Source of the DNA: Prorocentrum cordatum
Taxonomy: Eukaryota; Sar; Dinophyceae; Prorocentrales; Prorocentraceae
Assembly (NCBI GenBank): GCA_963575745.1
Contig: CAUYUJ010004758.1
Span: forward strand, 60,001-124,000
Direction: 5' to 3'
Length of the DNA: 64,000 nt
The notes beneath the pieces were generated by a model. It saw only the letters and a program-made list of their open reading frames with translations, was not told the DNA's origin and made no database searches. Position numbers and translations under genes: made by a program. Numbering within the stretch: the first letter of the stretch is position 1; each line of letters starts with the position of its first letter. Shown piece by piece: positions 43,455 through 52,736 of this stretch.

Positions 43455-44400
43455 CCGCTCTCGTCCTCCTCCTCCTCTTCCTCCTCCTCCTCCTCCTCCT
43501 CCTCCTCCTCCTCCTCCTCCTCCTGGTAGTCCTCCCCCTCCCCTCCTCCTCCTCCTCCTCCTCCTCCTCCTGGTCGTCCTCGTTCTCGTCCTCCTCGTCT
43601 TGCTCGTCCTCCTCCTCCTGGTGTTCTCTCCTCCTCCTCCTCCTCCTCCTCCTCCTCCTCCTCCTCCTCCTCCTCCTCCTCCTCCTCCTCTCCTCCTGGT
43701 GGTCCTCGTGCTCTCTCTCCTCCTGGTGCTCTCCCTTCTCCCGTCCCCCCCCTGCCTCCTCCTCCTCCTCCTCCTCTCCTCCTCCTCCTGGTGGTTCCCT
43801 CGTTCTCCTCCTCCTGGTGCTCTCCCCCCCCCTCCTCCTCCTCGTCCTCCTCCTCCTCCTCGTCCCTCCTCCTCCTCTTCCTCCTCCTCCTCCTCCTCCT
43901 CCTGGTAGTCCTCCCCCTCCCCTCCTCCTCCTCCTCCTCCTCCCTCCTGGTTCTTCCTGGTCCCTCGTTCTCGTCCTCCTCGTCTTGCTCGTCCTCCTCC
44001 TCCTGGTGTTCTCTCCTCCTCCTCCTCCTCCTCCTCCTCCTCCTCCTGTGGTCCTCGTTCTCCTCCTCCTGGTGCTCTCCCCCCCCTCCTCCTCCTCGTC
44101 CTCCTCCTCCTCCTCCTCCTCGTCCTCCTCCTCCTCTTCCTCCTCCTCCTCCTCCTCCTCCTCCTCCTCCTCCTCTCCTCCTCATCCTCCTCCTCCTCCT
44201 GGTAGTCCTCCCCCTCCCCTCCTCCTCCTCCTCCTCCTCTTCCTGGTCGTCCTCCTCCTCCTGGTCGTCCTCCTCCTCCTGCTCGTCCTCCTCCTCCTCC
44301 TCCTGCTCGTCCTTCTTCTCCTGCTCCTCCTGCTCCTCGTCCTGCTCCTGCTCGTCCTCGTCCTCCTGGTCTTGCTCGTCCTCCTCCTCGTCGTGCTCTT
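43455..44400. repeat. Composite repeat copy 1: (CTC)n part
   Basis: CTC runs separated by CTGGTGGTCCTCGTTCTCC and CTGGTGTTCTCTCC. The tract ends CCTCGTCGTGCTCTTGCCCC, followed by TGCTGAAAATGTGGCCC, which starts the 73-bp array. Confidence 0.95.
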
Positions 44401-44404
44401 GCCC

Positions 44405-44935
44405 CTGCTGAAAATGTGGCCCAGGAATGAGTTCTGGGAAGTCGAAGAGCACGAAGTTGCCTACAGTTGGCTACGGGCATTCAAAATGTGGAAGTTCTGG
44501 GAACTCGAAGAGCACGAAGTGGCCTACAGTTGGCTCCGGGCATTCAAAATGTGGCCCGGAATGGAGTTCTGGGAACTCGAAGAGCACGAAGTGGCCTACA
44601 GTTGGCTCCGGGCATCCAACATGTGGCCCGGGAATGGAGTTCTGGGAAGTCGAAGAGCACGAAGTGGCCTACAGTTGGTTCCGGGCATTCAAAATGTGGC
44701 CCGGGAATGGAGTTCTGGGAAGTCGAAGAGCACGAAGTGGCCTACAGTTGGCTCCGGGCATTCAGAATGTGGCCCGGGAATGGAGTTCTGGGAAGTCGAA
44801 GAGCACGAAGCGTGTGACTGTTGGCTTAAAACGACTTCTGCGGCACCCTGTCCGGCACCCGCCCAGACCCCCCTGTGGAGTGATCTGTGAGCTCTTTTGA
44901 GTCAACTAGAAACCTATCAGTCTTCGCTGTTAGGT
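44405..44935 (+). repeat. Composite repeat copy 1: 73-bp array plus conserved tail
   Basis: Five to six units of AAAATGTGGCCCGGGAATGG, AGTTCTGGGAAGTCGAAGAG, CACGAAGTGGCCTACAGTTG, GCTCCGGGCATTC (73 bp in all). From 44806 comes a unique tail: GTGTGACTGTTGGCTTAAAA, CCCTGTCCGGCACCCGCCCA, ending CTGTTAGGTAAAA at 44935. The 73-bp unit has no stop in any plus frame. Confidence 0.95.
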
Positions 44936-46195
44936 AAAATCCAGTTGTAGAATTCTGCTGTTCTCGCAGTCGTAGTCGCATTCGCGATGACAGTCGCAGC
45001 GGCAACGGCAGTCGCAGTCACAGCCTCAACCTCAGCCTGCCTCAGCCTCAGCCTCAGCCTGCCTCAGCCTCAGCCTCAGCCTGCCTCAGCCTCAGCCTGC
45101 TTCAGCCTCAGCCTCAGTCTGCCTTCAGCCTCGTCCTCCTCCTCCTGGTGTTCTCTCCTCCTCCTCCTCCTCCTCCTCCTCCTCCTCCTCCTCCTCCTCC
45201 TGGTGGTCCTCGTTCTCCTCCTCCTGGTACTCTCCCCCCCCTCCTCCTCCTCCTCCTCCTCGTCCTCGTCCTCCTCCTCCTCCTCCTCCCCTCCTCCTCC
45301 TCCTCTTCCCCCCTCCTCCTCCTCCTCCTCCTCCTCCTTCCTCCTCCTCCCTCCTCCTCCTCCTGTAGTCCTCCCTCACCCTCCTCCTCCTCCTCCTCCT
45401 CCTCCTCTTCTGGTCGTCCTCCTCCTCCTGGTCGTCCCTCCTCCTCCTGCTCGTCCTCCTCCTCTCTCCCTGCTCGTCCTTCTTCTCCTGCTCCTCCTTG
45501 CTCTCGTCTGCTCCTGCTCGTCCTCGTCCTCCTGGTCTTGCTCGTCCTCCACCCGTGCGTGCTCTTGCCCTGCTGAACATGTGGCCCAGGAATGGTAAGT
45601 TCTGGAAGTCGAGAGCACGAAGTTTTGCCTACAGTTGGCTACGGGCATTCAAAATGTGGCCCTGAATGGAGTTCTGGGAACTCGAAGAGGCACGGAAGGT
45701 GCTTGATTGGCTCCGGCATTCAAAAATGTGGCCCGGGAATGGAGTTCTGGTAACTCGAAGAACACGAAATGGCCTACAGTTGGCTCCGCGCATTCAAAAT
45801 GTGGCCCGGGAATGGAGTTCTGGGAGGTCGAAGAGCACGAAGTGGCCTACAGTTGGCTCCGGGCATCCAAAATGTGGCCCGGGAATGGAGTTCTGGGAAG
45901 TCGAAGAGCACGAAGTGGCCTACAGTTGGCTCCGGGCATCCAAAATGTGGCCCGGGAATGAAGTTCTGGGAAGTCGAAGAGCACGAAGTGGCCTACAGTT
46001 GGCTCCGGGCATTCAAAATGTGGCCCGGGAATGGAGTTCTGGGAGGTCGAAGAGCACGAAGTGTGTGACTGTTGGCTTAAAACGACTTCTGCGGCACCCT
46101 GTCCGGCACCCGCCCAGACCCCCCTGTGGAGTCATCTGCTGCTCTCTTTTGACCCCACTAGAAACCTATCAGAACAAGCTGTTAGGTAAAAAGTG
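44936..46195 (+). repeat. Composite repeat copy 2
   Basis: The order is AATCCAGTTGTAGAATTCTG head, CAGCCT hexamers (45015-45125), (CTC)n (45128-45560), six to seven 73-bp units (45575-46058), then the conserved tail (46059-46195). A few indels in the first units break the plus frames. Confidence 0.9.
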
Positions 46196-46199
46196 CATG

Positions 46200-46354
46200 T
46201 ATTCCTAAGGGGATGGAGCACTCTTGCGGGTCCTCTTGGATTGGTCTTGGATCGTCGTGGACGCCTCCCCTCTAGAGCCTCCTTGACGGCGGTCTGGGGA
46301 ACCTCTTGACCCGTCTGGGAGCGTTGGAAGCCCGAAATCAGTCAAAAACGAACG
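46200..46354 (+). repeat. CCTCTTGGGG-type block between composite copies
   Basis: A short stretch of TCTTGG-containing sequence just before the TTATCCCGGCAAAGC head of copy 3. Confidence 0.6.
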
Positions 46355-47460
46355 GAAATTATCCCGGCAAAGCAACCTAACAGCGATGTGTAGGAGCATA
46401 TCTGGAAGCATTCCCCTTAAGATTCAGATGAGAATCCAGTTGTAGAATTCTGCTGTTCTCGCAGTCGTAGTCGCATTCGCGATGACAGTCGCAGTGGCAA
46501 CGGCAGTCGCAGTCACAGCCTCAGCCTCAGCCTGCCTCAGCCTCAGCCTCAGCCTGCCTCAGCCTCAGCCTGCCTCAGCCTCAGCCTCAGCCTGCTTCAG
46601 CCTCAGCTTCAGTCTGCCTTCAGCCTCGGCGTCAGCCTCAGGCTGCTCAGCCTCAGCCTGCATCAGCCTCAGCCTCAGCCTCAGCCTGCCTCAGCATCAG
46701 CCTGCCTCAGCCTCAGCCTCAGCCTGCCTCAGCCTCAGCCTCAGCCTGCTTCAGCCTCAGCCTCAGTCTGCCTTCAGCCTCGGCCTCAGCCTCAGCCTGC
46801 CTCATCCTCAGCCTGCCTCAGCCTCAGCATCAGCCTGCCTCAGCATTCAAAGTGTGGCCCGGGAATGGAGTTCTGGGAACTGGAAGAACACGAAGTGGCC
46901 TACAGTTGGCTCCGGGCATTCAAAATCATGCCCAGGAATGGAGTTCTGGGAACTCGAAGACCACGAAGTGGCCTACAGTTGGCTCCGGGCATCCAAAATG
47001 TGGCCCGGGAATGGAGTTCTGGGAACTCGAAGACCACGAAGTGGCCTACAGTTGGCTCCGGGCATCCAAATGTGGCCCGGGAATGGAGTTCTGGGAACTC
47101 GAAGACCACGAAGTGGCCTACAGTTGGCTCCGGGCATTCAAAATGTGGCCCGGGAATGGAGTTCTGGGAACTCGAAGACCACGAAGTGGCCTACCGTTGG
47201 CTCCGGGCATCCAAAATGTGCCCGGGAATGGAGTTCTGGGAAGTCGAAGAGCACGAAGTGGCCTACAGTTGGCTCCGGGCATTCAGAATGTGGCCCGGGA
47301 ATGGAGTTCTGGGAGGTCGAAGAGCACGAAGTGTGTGACTGTTGGCTTAAAACGACTTCTGCGGCACCCTGTCCGGCACCCGCCCAGACCCCCCTGTGGA
47401 GTCATTTGCTGCTCTCTTTTGACCCCACTAGAAACCTATCAGAACAAGCTGTTAGGTAAA
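46355..47460 (+). repeat. Composite repeat copy 3 (lacks the CTC part)
   Basis: The head is TTATCCCGGCAAAGCAACCT through AATCCAGTTGTAGAATTCTG (46355-46460). CAGCCT hexamers (46500-46845), six to seven 73-bp units (46846-47330) and the tail (47331-47460) follow. One unit has lost a base, which is why all three frames are entered. Confidence 0.9.
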
Positions 47461-47464
47461 TATC

Positions 47465-47744
47465 TAAATTTGGCCTCTCGGAGCACTCGCCGGGCTGCTG
47501 TTTGAACCTTCTTGGGCCGTCTGGAACCTCTGGAAGCCGTCTTCAGGGCAGCTCGGGGCAGTCTTGGTCCGTCGGGACGGCTGTCTGATCGGCCTGGGAC
47601 CTGTGTGGCCGCCCCCAACAGCGGGCCCTGGCCCCGAAGAGAGAGGTGCATGGGCAGGAAAAGTAAGCGCCGACGCTGCCGCCGCCAGGCACTGTGAAAC
47701 TATGAAGCCACCCAGCGTCGCCAGTTCCACGGGCAGGTGGTCTC
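47465..47744. other. No gene recognised; CTTGGG-type sequence
   Basis: Spacer between composite copies 3 and 4, with GTCTTGG-like stretches around 47500-47570. No coding frame. Confidence 0.5.
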
Positions 47745-49285
47745 TAATTATCCCGGCAAAGCAACCTAACAGCCATGTGTAGGAGCCGGCCGGGGCAGCC
47801 GGCCGCCCTCCCCTCCTGCTCGTCCTCCTCCTCCTCCTGCTCGTCCTCGTGCTCCTCCTGCTCGTCCTCTTTCTCCTGCTCCTCCTCCTCCTCCTCCTCC
47901 TCCTCCTCCTCATTTTTCTCCTGCTGCTCCTCCTCCTCCTCCTCCTCCTCCTCCTCTTCCTCCTGCTCGTCCTCGTTCTCGTCCTCCTCGTCTTGCTCGT
48001 CCTCCTCCTCCTGGTGCTCTCTCCTCCTCCTCCTCCTCCTCCTCCTCCTCCTCCTCCTCCTCCTCCTGGTGGTCCTCGTTCTCCTTCTCCTGGTGCTCTC
48101 CCCCCCCTCCTCCTCCTCGTCCTCCTCCTCCTCCTCCTCCTCGTCCTCCTCCTCCTCTTCCTCCTCCTCCTCCTCCTCCTCCTCCTTCTCCTCCTCCTCC
48201 TCCTCCTCCTCCTGGTAGTCCTCCCCCTCCCCTCCTCCTCCTCCTCCTCCTCCTCTTCCTGGTCGCCCTCGTTCTCGTCCTCCTCGTCTTGCTCGTCCTC
48301 CTCCTCCTGGTGTTCTCTCCTCCTCCTCCTCCTCCTCCTCCCTCCTCCTCCTCCCCTCCTCCTCCTGAGGTGGTCCTCGTTCTCCTTCTCCTGGTGCTCT
48401 CCCCCCCCCTCCTCCTCCTCCTCCTCGTCCTCGTCCTCCTCCTCCTCCTCCTCCTCCTCCTCTTCATCCTCCTCCTCCTCCTCCTCCTCCTCCTCCTCCT
48501 CCTCCTCCTCCTCCTCCTCCTCCTCCTCCTCCTGGTAGTCCTCCCCCTCCCCTCCTCCTCCTCCTCCTCCTCCTCTTCCTGGTCGTCCTCCTCCTCCTGG
48601 TCGTCCTCCTCCTCCTGCTCGTCCTCCTCCTCCTCCTGCTCGTCCTTCGTCTCCTGCTCCTCCTGCTCCTCGTCCTGCTCCTGCTCGTCCTCGTCCTCCT
48701 GGTCTTGCTCGTCCTCCTCCTCGTCGTGCTCTTGCCCCTGCTGAAAGTGTGGTCCAGGAATGGGAGTTCTGGGAAGTCGAAGAGCACGAAGTGGCCTACA
48801 GTTGGCTACGGGCATCCAAAATCTGGCCCGGGAATGGAATTCTGGGAACTCGAAGACCACGAAGTGGCCTACAGTTGGCTCCGGGCATCCAAAATCTGGC
48901 CCGGGAATGGAGTTCTGGGAACTCGAAGAGCACGAAGTGGCCTACAATTGGCTCCGGGCATTCAATATGTGGCCCGGGAATGGAGTTCTGGGGACTCGAA
49001 GACCACGAAGTGGCCTACAGTTGGCTCCGGGCATTCAAAATGTGGCCCGGGAATGGAGTTCTGGGAAGTCGAAGAGCACGAAGTGGCCTACAGTTGGCTC
49101 CGGGCATTCAGAATGTGGCCCGGGAATGGAGTTCTGGGAAGTCGAAGAGCACGAAGTGTGTGACTGTTGGCTTAAAATGAATTCTGCGGCACCCTGTCCG
49201 GCACCCGCCCAGACCCCCCTGTGGAGTGATCTGTGAGCTCTTTTGAGTCAACTAGAAACCTATCAGTCTTCGCTGTTAGGTAAAA
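47745..49285 (+). repeat. Composite repeat copy 4
   Basis: Partial TTATCCCGGCAAAGCAACCT head, then (CTC)n 47815-48730, five to six 73-bp units (48740-49150) and the tail (49151-49285). The CTC part ends with the same block as copy 1. Confidence 0.9.
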
Positions 49286-49479
49286 ATCTGTTCGTGCAAG
49301 CCCTTCTCGCCAAATTTTCGGGCCCCGGGCCTGCTCCCCCGGCCCCAGCGACAAGGGTCGCTGCCGCTCCACCCATTGACAGAGACAAAGAAAACATATG
49401 CCAATCAGGCGGCGTCCCAGGAACGGTCTCAGGTTTTTGGACCCGAGGGCACATGTAGACGTACATGATTTTGTCTGGG

Positions 49480-50209
49480 GAAGCCTCTCAGAAGCCCGTT
49501 GGGGCCCTCTTGGGGGTCTCCTGGGGGCTTCCTGCGAACCTCGGGGTGCCTCTTGGAAGCCTCTTGGGGGGGCCTCTGGAAGCCCTTGGGGGCCTGCCGC
49601 GGGCGTCTTGGGGGCCTCTTTGGGCCTCTTGGGAGTCTCTTAGGGGCCTCTTGGGGGCCTCCTGGGGCGGGGGGGCTGGAAGGTTCAGTTGGGTGTCCCC
49701 TCTTGGGCCCCTCTTGGGGCCCTTCGGGGACGCGTTTGGGCCGTCCTGGGCGCCTCTTGGACTGTCCGGGGCCCCTCTGGGGCCGTCTTGGGGCTCTCTT
49801 GTGGGCTTCGTGGGCCGTCTTGGGGCGGTCTATGGAGAGTCGGAGGTCGTAAAGGACGGTACGAACGCCAAAAAATCGAATATGTTAAAAATGTACGTTT
49901 TACGACGGGCGCGGGGCTATTTTTGCTTCCCAGGGCCGTCTGGGGGGATCTCTTGGAGGGGTCTTCGAGCGTCTTGGAGGCGTCTGGGGCGGTCTGGGGC
50001 GGTTCGAGACGCCTCTTGAGCCGCCGGAGACCGCTGGAGGTTGTCTTCAGGGTGGCTGCGGGCGGCCTGAAGCCGCCTGGACGGCCGTCTGGGCGCTCCG
50101 GGGGGCGACCTGGGGCCCGCCGGGGAGCGGGCTGGGCCCGACGTCCCCCCGTTTGCGGTCGGGGCTGCGGCCCCGGGGCCCCCGGGCCCGGTGCGGCGTT
50201 ATAACTTTA

Positions 50210-50247
<38 letters not shown>

Positions 50248-50275
50248 CATACATATATATAAAAGGTATTTCCCA
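49480..50275 (+). repeat. CCTCTTGGGG block with G/C-rich end and (TA)n, copy A
   Basis: CTCTTGGGGGCCTC-type iterations, then TTTGCGGTCGGGGC, GGCCCCGGGGCC, CCCGGTGCGGCGTTATAACT and a (TA)n tract (50212-50245). The ending is shared with copy B. Confidence 0.8.
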
Positions 50276-50280
50276 TAGGA

Positions 50281-50949
50281 ATGGCACGATTTTTGTTTCT
50301 TGGACCTCTCTTGGGGTGCCTCTCGGAACGTCTTGGGGTGCTTTTGGGAGCCTTTTGGCGCCTCTTGGCGGCATTTTGGCGCCTCCTGGAGCCTCTTGGG
50401 CCGGAAGCTCGGAATTCAAGGTTGGCTTTCTCCATCTGGGACCCCTCTCGAACTCGTCTTGGGGCTCTCTTCGGCCGTCTTGGGGCCGTCCTGGGCCACT
50501 CGTGCGCAGCCTTGGAGCGCTCCCGGAGGCCTCGTAGACCGTCTTGGGCGCCTCTTGGGCCGTCTTGGACGCGGTGAAAGCCCAAGAGGCGAACATGCGA
50601 AAAAATATACTTTTTGGGCCTCTCTGGGCTGCCTCTCTTGGGCTGCCCAGAGAGGCCCGATTTTTGCTTCTTGGGCCTCTCTTGGGCTGCCTCTCGGAGC
50701 GTCTTGGAGGCTTCTGGGACCTTCTTGGTGTCATGACAGGCGTCTTGGAAGGCATCTGGAGCCATCGGAGCGCGTTCCGAAGCCGCCTGCGAACGATCTT
50801 GGACGGCGTCCGGCGGTCCGACGAGCCTCTGGGCCCCCCGGGGCCCACATTTGCGGTCGGGGTCCCGGCCCCGGGCCCACGGACCCGGTGCGCCGTAATA
50901 TTTATGTATGTATGTATGTATGTATGCGTATATATATATATTACATATG

Positions 50950-51010
<61 letters not shown>
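50281..51010 (+). repeat. CCTCTTGGGG block with G/C-rich end and (TA)n, copy B
   Basis: The same order as copy A: CTCTTGGGG iterations, TTTGCGGTCGGGGTCC, CCCGGTGCGCCGTAATATTT, then GTAT and long TA tracts (50900-51010). Copy A plus copy B look like a diverged tandem duplication of about 750 bp. Confidence 0.8.
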
Positions 51011-51014
<4 letters not shown>

Positions 51015-51017
51015 GCG

Positions 51018-51040
51018 CAGCCCCCCCCCCAGCACCCATT
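51018..51040 (+). repeat. Left inward-facing CAG-polyC-AGCACCCATT motif
   Basis: CAG, ten C, then AGCACCCATT, directly after a TA tract. An inverted copy with eleven C lies at 57669-57692 beside another TA tract. The pair encloses the three plus-strand genes. Confidence 0.6.
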
Positions 51041-51450
51041 GATTTTGCATCGATCGTTGACCTCGACGTCTTGCCATCATTCATTTCTCTTCCCCCCATC
51101 GCCTTCCCTGTCTTGATCCCTCGCTCTTCCTCTTCATGCTTCCCTCCCCCATCCACGTCTTCTTCACCTTCATGCCTTTTCCCCCTAAGCGTCGCAATAC
51201 CTGGGAGGAGGAGGAGGAGGAGGAGGAGGAGGAGGAGGAAGAGGACGAGGAAGATGAGACACCTGCGGGTCGCGGGGCCCATGGGTGCCACGGAGGGCCC
51301 ATCGACGTCCTATACTCCTTCATGCTTATTCCTCCCATCTTCCTCCCTGTCTTGATTCCTCCCTCTTCCTCGCCTTCTTCTTGCGCCCCTCGCTCTCCAT
51401 CCCAATCCCCCTCATCGCACCCCCTGCGATCCTCCACGTTCCTTCTGCTA
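51041..51450. other. No gene recognised; about 245-bp imperfect duplication
   Basis: GACGTCNT...CCATCNNCCTNCCTGTCTTGAT occurs near 51067-51118 and again near 51305-51360, both followed by CTCTTCCTC. A (GGA)n tract lies between (51206-51250). Confidence 0.6.
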
Positions 51451-51451
51451 T

Positions 51452-51473
51452 CGTAGCCCCCTCTTGGCTCAAG
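51452..51473 (+). other. Degraded spliced-leader relic upstream of the coiled-coil gene
   Basis: Reads CGTAGCC, five altered bases, then TTGGCTCAAG. The last ten bases match the 3' end of the dinoflagellate leader exactly and the first seven match its 5' part, with two extra bases between. It lies 68 nt before the chosen ATG. Confidence 0.65.
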
Positions 51474-51540
51474 TTGCCCGCTTCTTGCCATCGTGCCTTC
51501 GTCGTCGACGGATGCGCTCGAGCGCAAGCGCGTCAACAAC

Positions 51541-52032
51541 ATGAACAGAGCCCGCATGAAGGCATTGAAGGCGTTCCTGAGCAAGCCTTGGGTTAAACAG
51601 AAGCTGCACGATGCGCTCAACGAGTTCAAAAATGCATCGTGCAAGCGCCTGTGCGACGCAGTGGCCGACGTTTCCCTCCAGAGCAACAAGCTTTGCGACG
51701 AGCTGCGCGAGAAGATCAGGAAGCTCAGGGGGCAGCTCTCTAAAGATACCCAGAAGGCACAGGACCAGGGCGAGCAGGTCAAGCAGCTGCAGAAGGAGAA
51801 CCAGCGGCTCGCGAAGGAGAACAAGCAGCAGGGGGAGCTCCTCGAGAAGCAGCAGGCTGAGCTTGACAAAGCCCAGGCTGCGCTTAAGGTTTTCCGCACG
51901 AAACAGGGCCGCTTCCTCCACTGGGCTACTCGCAAAGACAGGAAGCGGTGGGCCTGGCTCACCATGGACCCAGCGAAGTGGGTCTCGAGGGGGAATTTAT
52001 CCCTTCGGGATGGCTGCATGGGCATGCAGTAA
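51541..52032 (+). CDS. Small coiled-coil protein of unknown function
   Basis: The first ATG is at 51541 ([17 protein letters not shown]). The open frame reaches back to a GTG but without another ATG. The product is about 163 aa. A basic N-terminal segment with an [15 protein letters not shown] helix is followed by a long heptad-rich coiled coil, from [17 protein letters not shown] to [13 protein letters not shown]. The basic, tryptophan-rich end ([17 protein letters not shown]) could contact nucleic acid. It looks real: codon choice is G/C-ending, it has charged heptads, and an SL relic stands 68 nt upstream. It is first of three same-strand genes. No enzymatic motif is present. A dimerising partner or DNA-binding helper is a guess. 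A CA-type microsatellite follows the stop. Confidence 0.65.
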   Translation: MNRARMKALKAFLSKPWVKQKLHDALNEFKNASCKRLCDAVADVSLQSNKLCDELREKIRKLRGQLSKDTQKAQDQGEQVKQLQKENQRLAKENKQQGELLEKQQAELDKAQAALKVFRTKQGRFLHWATRKDRKRWAWLTMDPAKWVSRGNLSLRDGCMGMQ

Positions 52033-52074
52033 GGCATGCGCCCACGACCCCCCCTGCGCGGGGCTGCTAACGAG

Positions 52075-52317
52075 AGACGCACACACGCACACACACACAC
52101 GCGCACAGACGCACACAGACACACACAGACACACACAGACACACACAGACACACACAGACACACACAGACACACACAGACACACACAGACACACACAGAC
52201 ACACACAGACACACACAGACACACACAGACACACACAGACACACACAGTCACACACAGACACACACAGACACACACAGACACACACAGACACACACAGAC
52301 ACACACAGACACACACA

Positions 52318-52393
<76 letters not shown>

Positions 52394-52430
52394 CACACAC
52401 ACACGCACGCACACACACACATGCTGACGC
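52075..52430. repeat. (ACACACAGAC)n / (CA)n microsatellite
   Basis: About 24 copies of ACACACAGAC (52090-52320), then a (CA)n tract with CG interruptions. It starts 40 bp after the coiled-coil gene's stop. Confidence 0.95.
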
Positions 52431-52552
52431 ATTGTGCCGCCTGGCGGGCGCGGCCCCCGTTTCGATCGATTCGCATGGTATCGCGTGCAGCGGTCGCGTG
52501 ACGGGCCACGACCGTCTCGAAATGCTACGTTGTGTTGGCCCTGGCAAACCTT

Positions 52553-52578
52553 AGGGGGATCTTAAACAAGATCCCCCT
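52553..52578. other. Perfect 11-bp hairpin
   Basis: AGGGGGATCTT, loop AAAC, AAGATCCCCCT. A second, weaker fold (GGGGGAT...ATTCCCC, 52583-52606) follows. It lies between the first two genes of the cluster and could be an mRNA-end structure or an element edge; its role is unknown. Confidence 0.75.
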
Positions 52579-52674
52579 AGTCGGGGGATCTTGAATAATA
52601 TTCCCCTATTCGTGGGGTTCAAACACGATGGCGCTCGGCCGTCGAAACTGCCCGCCTTCCGCCCTCTCTCCCCG

Positions 52675-52695
52675 CCGCAGGCACACTGGCTCAAG
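52675..52695 (+). other. Degraded spliced-leader relic upstream of the NTPase gene
   Basis: Gap-free alignment to the 21-nt leader core gives 16 matches of 21, with the last nine bases (TGGCTCAAG) exact. It lies 42 nt before the ATG at 52737. Confidence 0.7.
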
Positions 52696-52736
52696 CTCGC
52701 TGCCTTCTCCTCCAGGCCAGCCAGGAGTCTCCTGTG

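Noticed and set aside
51997-52547. Cys/Val- or His/Thr-rich ORFs
   Set aside because: Translation of the ACACACAGAC microsatellite.
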